Of a stretch of 64,000 nucleotides of DNA, positions 60,920 to 64,000 are shown one piece after another. Below the pieces are notes generated by a model. That model made no database searches. It had not been told where the DNA came from and saw only the letters and a program-made list of their open reading frames with translations. This DNA is from Trachythela sp. YZ-2020. Taxonomy: Eukaryota > Cnidaria > Anthozoa > Malacalcyonacea > Clavulariidae. The position numbers were made by a program, and so were the translations under genes. The DNA lies in assembly GCA_016169945.1 (NCBI GenBank), contig JADLSH010000355.1, positions 4,335,501-4,399,500 on the forward strand, written 5' to 3'. Each line of letters starts with the position of its first letter. Positions within the stretch are counted from its first letter, which is position 1.

Positions 60920-63783
60920 CTGAAAGAAATATTGGAATTTACTATTATCTATGTACATGGATTTTTAGTAAAGATTTTGCAGCATTAAGGCATTAATGGA
61001 CAAGGGGCAGACTGGAAGCCTCATCTGATCAAGGCGGGGGGGGGGAGTGTTAAGAGAGGAGCACTCCTTATGACGAACGCAAATATGCCATAAATTTGAA
61101 TTTTTTATTAACTTACTTGTATTTATATTCGCGCGTACTAATTTTCGCTCAGTCATAAATTTGCGCGATTCAATTTCGCGCACCCTAAATGCGATATTTC
61201 TTGCGCAGTTATTTTTAAGTCATTAGCCCTTTCGTCGAATCATGCTATGATATAGTTTCCATTTTATTCCAACTCAGAACGCGTCATTTCGATGTGCGGT
61301 CGAGATTTCAAACTGACGTGTTAGGTATAGACAATCATTGTTTTCATTTAAAACGGGCGCGGGTAAAAGTATAGTAACTTATTCGCACCATAGTTTCGTC
61401 CATATTGTATTTACTTGACTGGACATCTCTTTTCCTTATTGAAGTTCTCTTGGCTTCAGGTTTTGGATGATCATGACTTCCTTTTGACTCAAACTGTATA
61501 TAGTCCATGCGATGTACCCAGAAGTGAGTCACTGGATAACTATTGTTACCTAGAACAAATATACGTAAGAGACTTGTATTGAAGGAGAAGGGGGGAGGGG
61601 GTACGGTTGGAACTTTATGTTTAGCAGGTAAATAGGTGGGGGTGCGGTAATCATCCTTACTTGCAGCTTAGAGCTGAGCTGAATTACGAAGGACGAAGCT
61701 CGCGACTTGATCGAATCCAAGGCTTATTAAAGGCGCTTCTGGCTGCCACCGTATGACTCATGTCTGATCAGGGAGCACAACTACGATGGAAGGGTTAGTT
61801 TGGGGCTTATTCAAACCCACCCTGTCAATATTCCCTGTGGGAGGAAACCGTAGTACCCGGAGAAATCCCACGACTTGCGGTAGAGCGTTGACTGACTCTT
61901 ATCACATAAGTGTCACGAGTCCGCAGTGAGAATCGGACCCACGATCTCAGAGGTGAAGGACCCCTTCAAAACAACTTTAACAAACAACCTTTTGCATTAA
62001 AATTCGTGAAAAAGCAATGTGTTTCAAAGACGTTACACTTTTCTTCTTACATCACGTTGTATTCAAAAACAGTCATAAACATGCAAACTTTTCGTTGTCC
62101 ATGCTAGCATGTGATAACGTTTATATTCGAGGGCTAATCAATTAAAGTGTTAGTAAATTGGTGGACTTGTTATGTGTAGGAGTGGTTTACAGTATTGAAG
62201 GGATCTACACTACTATATACAGTATTATATCTATTATTTCACTCTTTCTTTCAGCCTGAAAGGAAGAAAATTTTCATTCGTTTTAATCAAGCGAAACTAT
62301 ACAACATACCTGTACATTTTCTGTGAACAATACGGCCATTCTTGCATTCGGAATTAGGACATTGTTGGCCAAGTTGACGTTCTCGCACTAAATTAAAAAG
62401 CATAGAGAAAAGACCTTGTATTACAGAAAAGACGGTTAGATTTTCAGAGAGGCTCTCGAGTCAAAAACGAGAATAAAAACAAATAGGCATAACTTTTAGT
62501 ACAATCGAGAAAAGCGAGTTTTAAGTTCTACAATATTTGAAGAAGAAGAATAGAAGATATATTGTTTTGTTTATTCAAAGAGGTTACGAAGTGTAGAGTA
62601 TCTATAATCAATGCGATGTACATTGTAGAAGGTGTTTTGTGGATGGAATATTCGAACGAATGCAGGGCAGCTGGTTCGACTTTTCGCAACTGCCCCTGGT
62701 TAGGTCTAAAAATGTCAATTTCTACTATTAGTTCTATCGAACGAGATGCCCGACAAATCTTGGTGTATATTGCAGTCTATAATCAGATTATTGTACATTG
62801 CAGGTATTGATTGCTTGATACACAGAGCAACGGCACATGCGCAACCACTCCACCACCATGCAACACCCTACGTGCCTTTGACCAATGTTCGATTAAAATT
62901 TCGCCTTGGTCTCACTCTCATAAGAGAAGAGTGTTTGCAGTTACCGAACAGCACAGATGTCTTTTCGGAATGATCCTAACTGGGCCTCTAGAGAGAACAG
63001 CGCTATTTAGTATACAAACTACCTTTGTCAGATATAGCTGGACGTATTCTAATTTTTCTTTCATCTTTCAAACCACAGTTTTCAGAACACACCAGAACAC
63101 CAACACATGTTTTCTTCAAGACATATTTATTATGATTGTTCGTGTATTTCATGGCCCAGCCAGAGGAGTGAGACTGAGCTTCGCGTGACGTCAGAGAATA
63201 ACGACGTTTTACGTTCCCGTCTATCCATTCACGATACTCGTCGAAGTGATCTTGCGTGTCTTCCTGTGAGAGATGAAAATTAAGATTTAGAACAGATCGA
63301 TACTTGAGAGCATGCTTAAAACTTAAACTGAACTAATTCCATTTATACTGGATATCAGTCCGCGCAAACAAGTATCCGGCTTCATTACGGGCCTAAAATG
63401 ACCATCACATATTAGAAGAAATTATGAGGTGGCTATTGCTTTTCCCGCATTCTGATTTGTCGAAATTGAGCGTCCAAAATGGCTTCTTCGCGAGCTGCTG
63501 AATTTAAAACAAAAATCGATAAAAGGTAAGCGATAACAAATACACTTTTCTTCCAAAGGCAGCGTTTTTTCGCTGTTGAAATGGTAGGCTCTTTATATAG
63601 CCCTACACGAAATGTATAATTTAACCCCAACCCCCACCCCCAAGATATTATATAAAATTATTTGATACCTGTTTTATAGGTTGCTTGACAACATCAATTA
63701 TTTCAACACTTGGTTCAGCATGGGGCTCTAAATTCGTTTCCGATGAAAGTCGTACATCATCGTCAGGAAACCATATCAAGGGC
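56378..63783 (-). CDS. gcm: GCM (glial cells missing) transcription factor with long C-terminal extension, 3' part
   Basis: Nine exons join in frame: 63783-63669, 63263-63023, 62387-62310, 61549-61389, 60919-60491, 59069-58718, 58270-58136, 57635-57537 and 56553-56378 (594 residues plus TAG; the 5' end is outside the window). Exons 2-4 encode a GCM DNA-binding domain: HFDEY..WIDGNV, SGWAMKYTNNHN, TCVGVLVC with ENC, RPAISDK, CPNSEC, YPVTHFW, and SKGSHDHPKPE. The Cys and His residues expected to bind zinc are present. The remaining ~395 residues are a largely helical region of no family I recognise. The exon 4 donor (GTGCGA) is weak, so the extension could belong to a separate gene. GCM factors bind DNA in the nucleus and direct cell fate in flies and vertebrates. 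Confidence 0.8.
56635..57235. mobile_element. TIR-type repeat rich in ATATCG
   Basis: Left part GGCGATATTTCAATATATAT...ATAATTATCG is echoed in inverse at 57160-57220. It lies in the last intron of the GCM gene. Confidence 0.45.
57265..57430. repeat. Degenerate GGGGTTAGCCTT repeat, copy 3
   Basis: Same family as 36080-36365 and 55490-55720, located in an intron of the GCM gene. Confidence 0.6.
58365..58617. mobile_element. TIR-like repeat and hAT end
   Basis: GGCCATTACTAAGGG and CCCTTAGTAATGGC form an inverted pair. At 58590-58617 the end TTTTCAGATCAGTG matches the hAT-type element at 23351-23821. Confidence 0.45.
59210..59445. mobile_element. TIR element with GATGTAAAGTCC-type ends
   Basis: GTAAAGTCCCGATGTAAACA is echoed in inverse by TGTTTACATCGCGGGAC and GGACTTTACATG near 59390-59440. 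Confidence 0.55.
59610..59880. mobile_element. Relative of the hAT-type MITE at 12434/22419
   Basis: GGATGGATCCAGCTTGATCT and TTTGGATTTGATACGGAAAT match the minus strand of those elements, in inverse orientation. Confidence 0.6.
61389..63263 (-). CDS. gcm: GCM DNA-binding domain exons
   Basis: Exons 63263-63023, 62387-62310 and 61549-61389 carry the whole GCM fold. Phase agreement is exact: AAA-G joins TG-CGA giving DKVRERQ, and ACA-G joins GT-AAC giving CTGNNSYPV. This domain alone is enough for the family call. Confidence 0.9.
61797..61955 (-). mobile_element. tRNA-derived SINE fragment, copy 3
   Basis: Minus-strand match to the SINE head and middle, including GGTCCGATTCTC, GTCAACGCTCT and CGGTTTCCTCCCACAGG, with a different 3' part. 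It lies in an intron of the GCM gene. Confidence 0.65.
62650..62760. repeat. Single arm of the tRNA-cored palindrome family
   Basis: GCAACTGCCCCTGGTTAGGT and TCTATCGAACGAGATGCC match the right arm and flank at 2039-2140. Confidence 0.6.
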
Positions 63784-64000
63784 CTGTCCAAGGAATAATA
63801 AAGTATTTTTGAATCATGAATAAATTTCAAAGGATAAATACAAATTCACACAGCAACTATATAATTATACACACGTCAAAATCTCATATCTTGTCAACAA
63901 GATGTGTTGGCCACATACTTGTGGCAAGCTGTGATATGTGACAATGCTGCTTCTTTTGTCAAATTGCTACAAGTTTTTGTCACATGTCCACAACTTGACA

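Overview
The window looks like invertebrate animal DNA, most likely from a cnidarian and probably an anthozoan. The base composition is AT-rich, and genes are split into short exons with GT/AG introns of 0.1-3.4 kb. It carries a secreted VWA/HYR/galaxin-type dicysteine protein, immunity-related (IRG-type) GTPases, a GCM transcription factor, tRNA-derived SINEs, and dense foldback MITEs. The taxon is an inference: no rRNA or mitochondrial marker is present.

Layout. 1-4057 (+): the 3' end of a gene of HYR-like modules ending in a galaxin-like dicysteine exon, with one HYR exon freshly duplicated. 4455-23056: a tandem duplication of a ~9-10 kb unit. Each copy holds one IRG-like GTPase gene (exons at 5934/7370/9163 and 14573/17119/18726) and a second, diverged, phase-compatible C-terminal exon (11028 and 21030). 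All coding indels between copies are multiples of three, while the introns have gained MITEs, a Penelope-like hairpin and other insertions. 23057-42300: gene-poor, repeat-rich DNA with LINE fragments, a SINE, an intact PIF/Harbinger transposon (25461-27219), a three-copy tandem repeat with exon-like borders and telomere-like tracts (32412-33833), and inverted copies of a PI31-like exon. 42334-50156 (-): a complete gene for a predicted 460-aa protein (signal peptide, VWA with MIDAS residues, two HYR-like modules, dicysteine tail), paralogous to the gene at the left edge. 51990-55310: a repeat-rich tandem duplication. 56378-63783 (-): the 3' part of a GCM transcription factor with a ~395-residue C-terminal extension I cannot assign.

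How it fits together. Two convergent paralogous genes for secreted adhesion-type proteins bracket a young IRG GTPase cluster. The IRG proteins keep a P-loop, a G3 motif and an N-myristoylation signature but have a degenerate G4 motif. IRG proteins act in cell-autonomous immunity in vertebrates; their role here is unknown. The most notable candidates are the IRG unit with alternative C-terminal exons, the GCM extension, the hammerhead-like Penelope hairpin and the tRNA-cored palindrome. Exon joins were made by hand from splice consensus, phase and open frame. No database search, folding or alignment was run.
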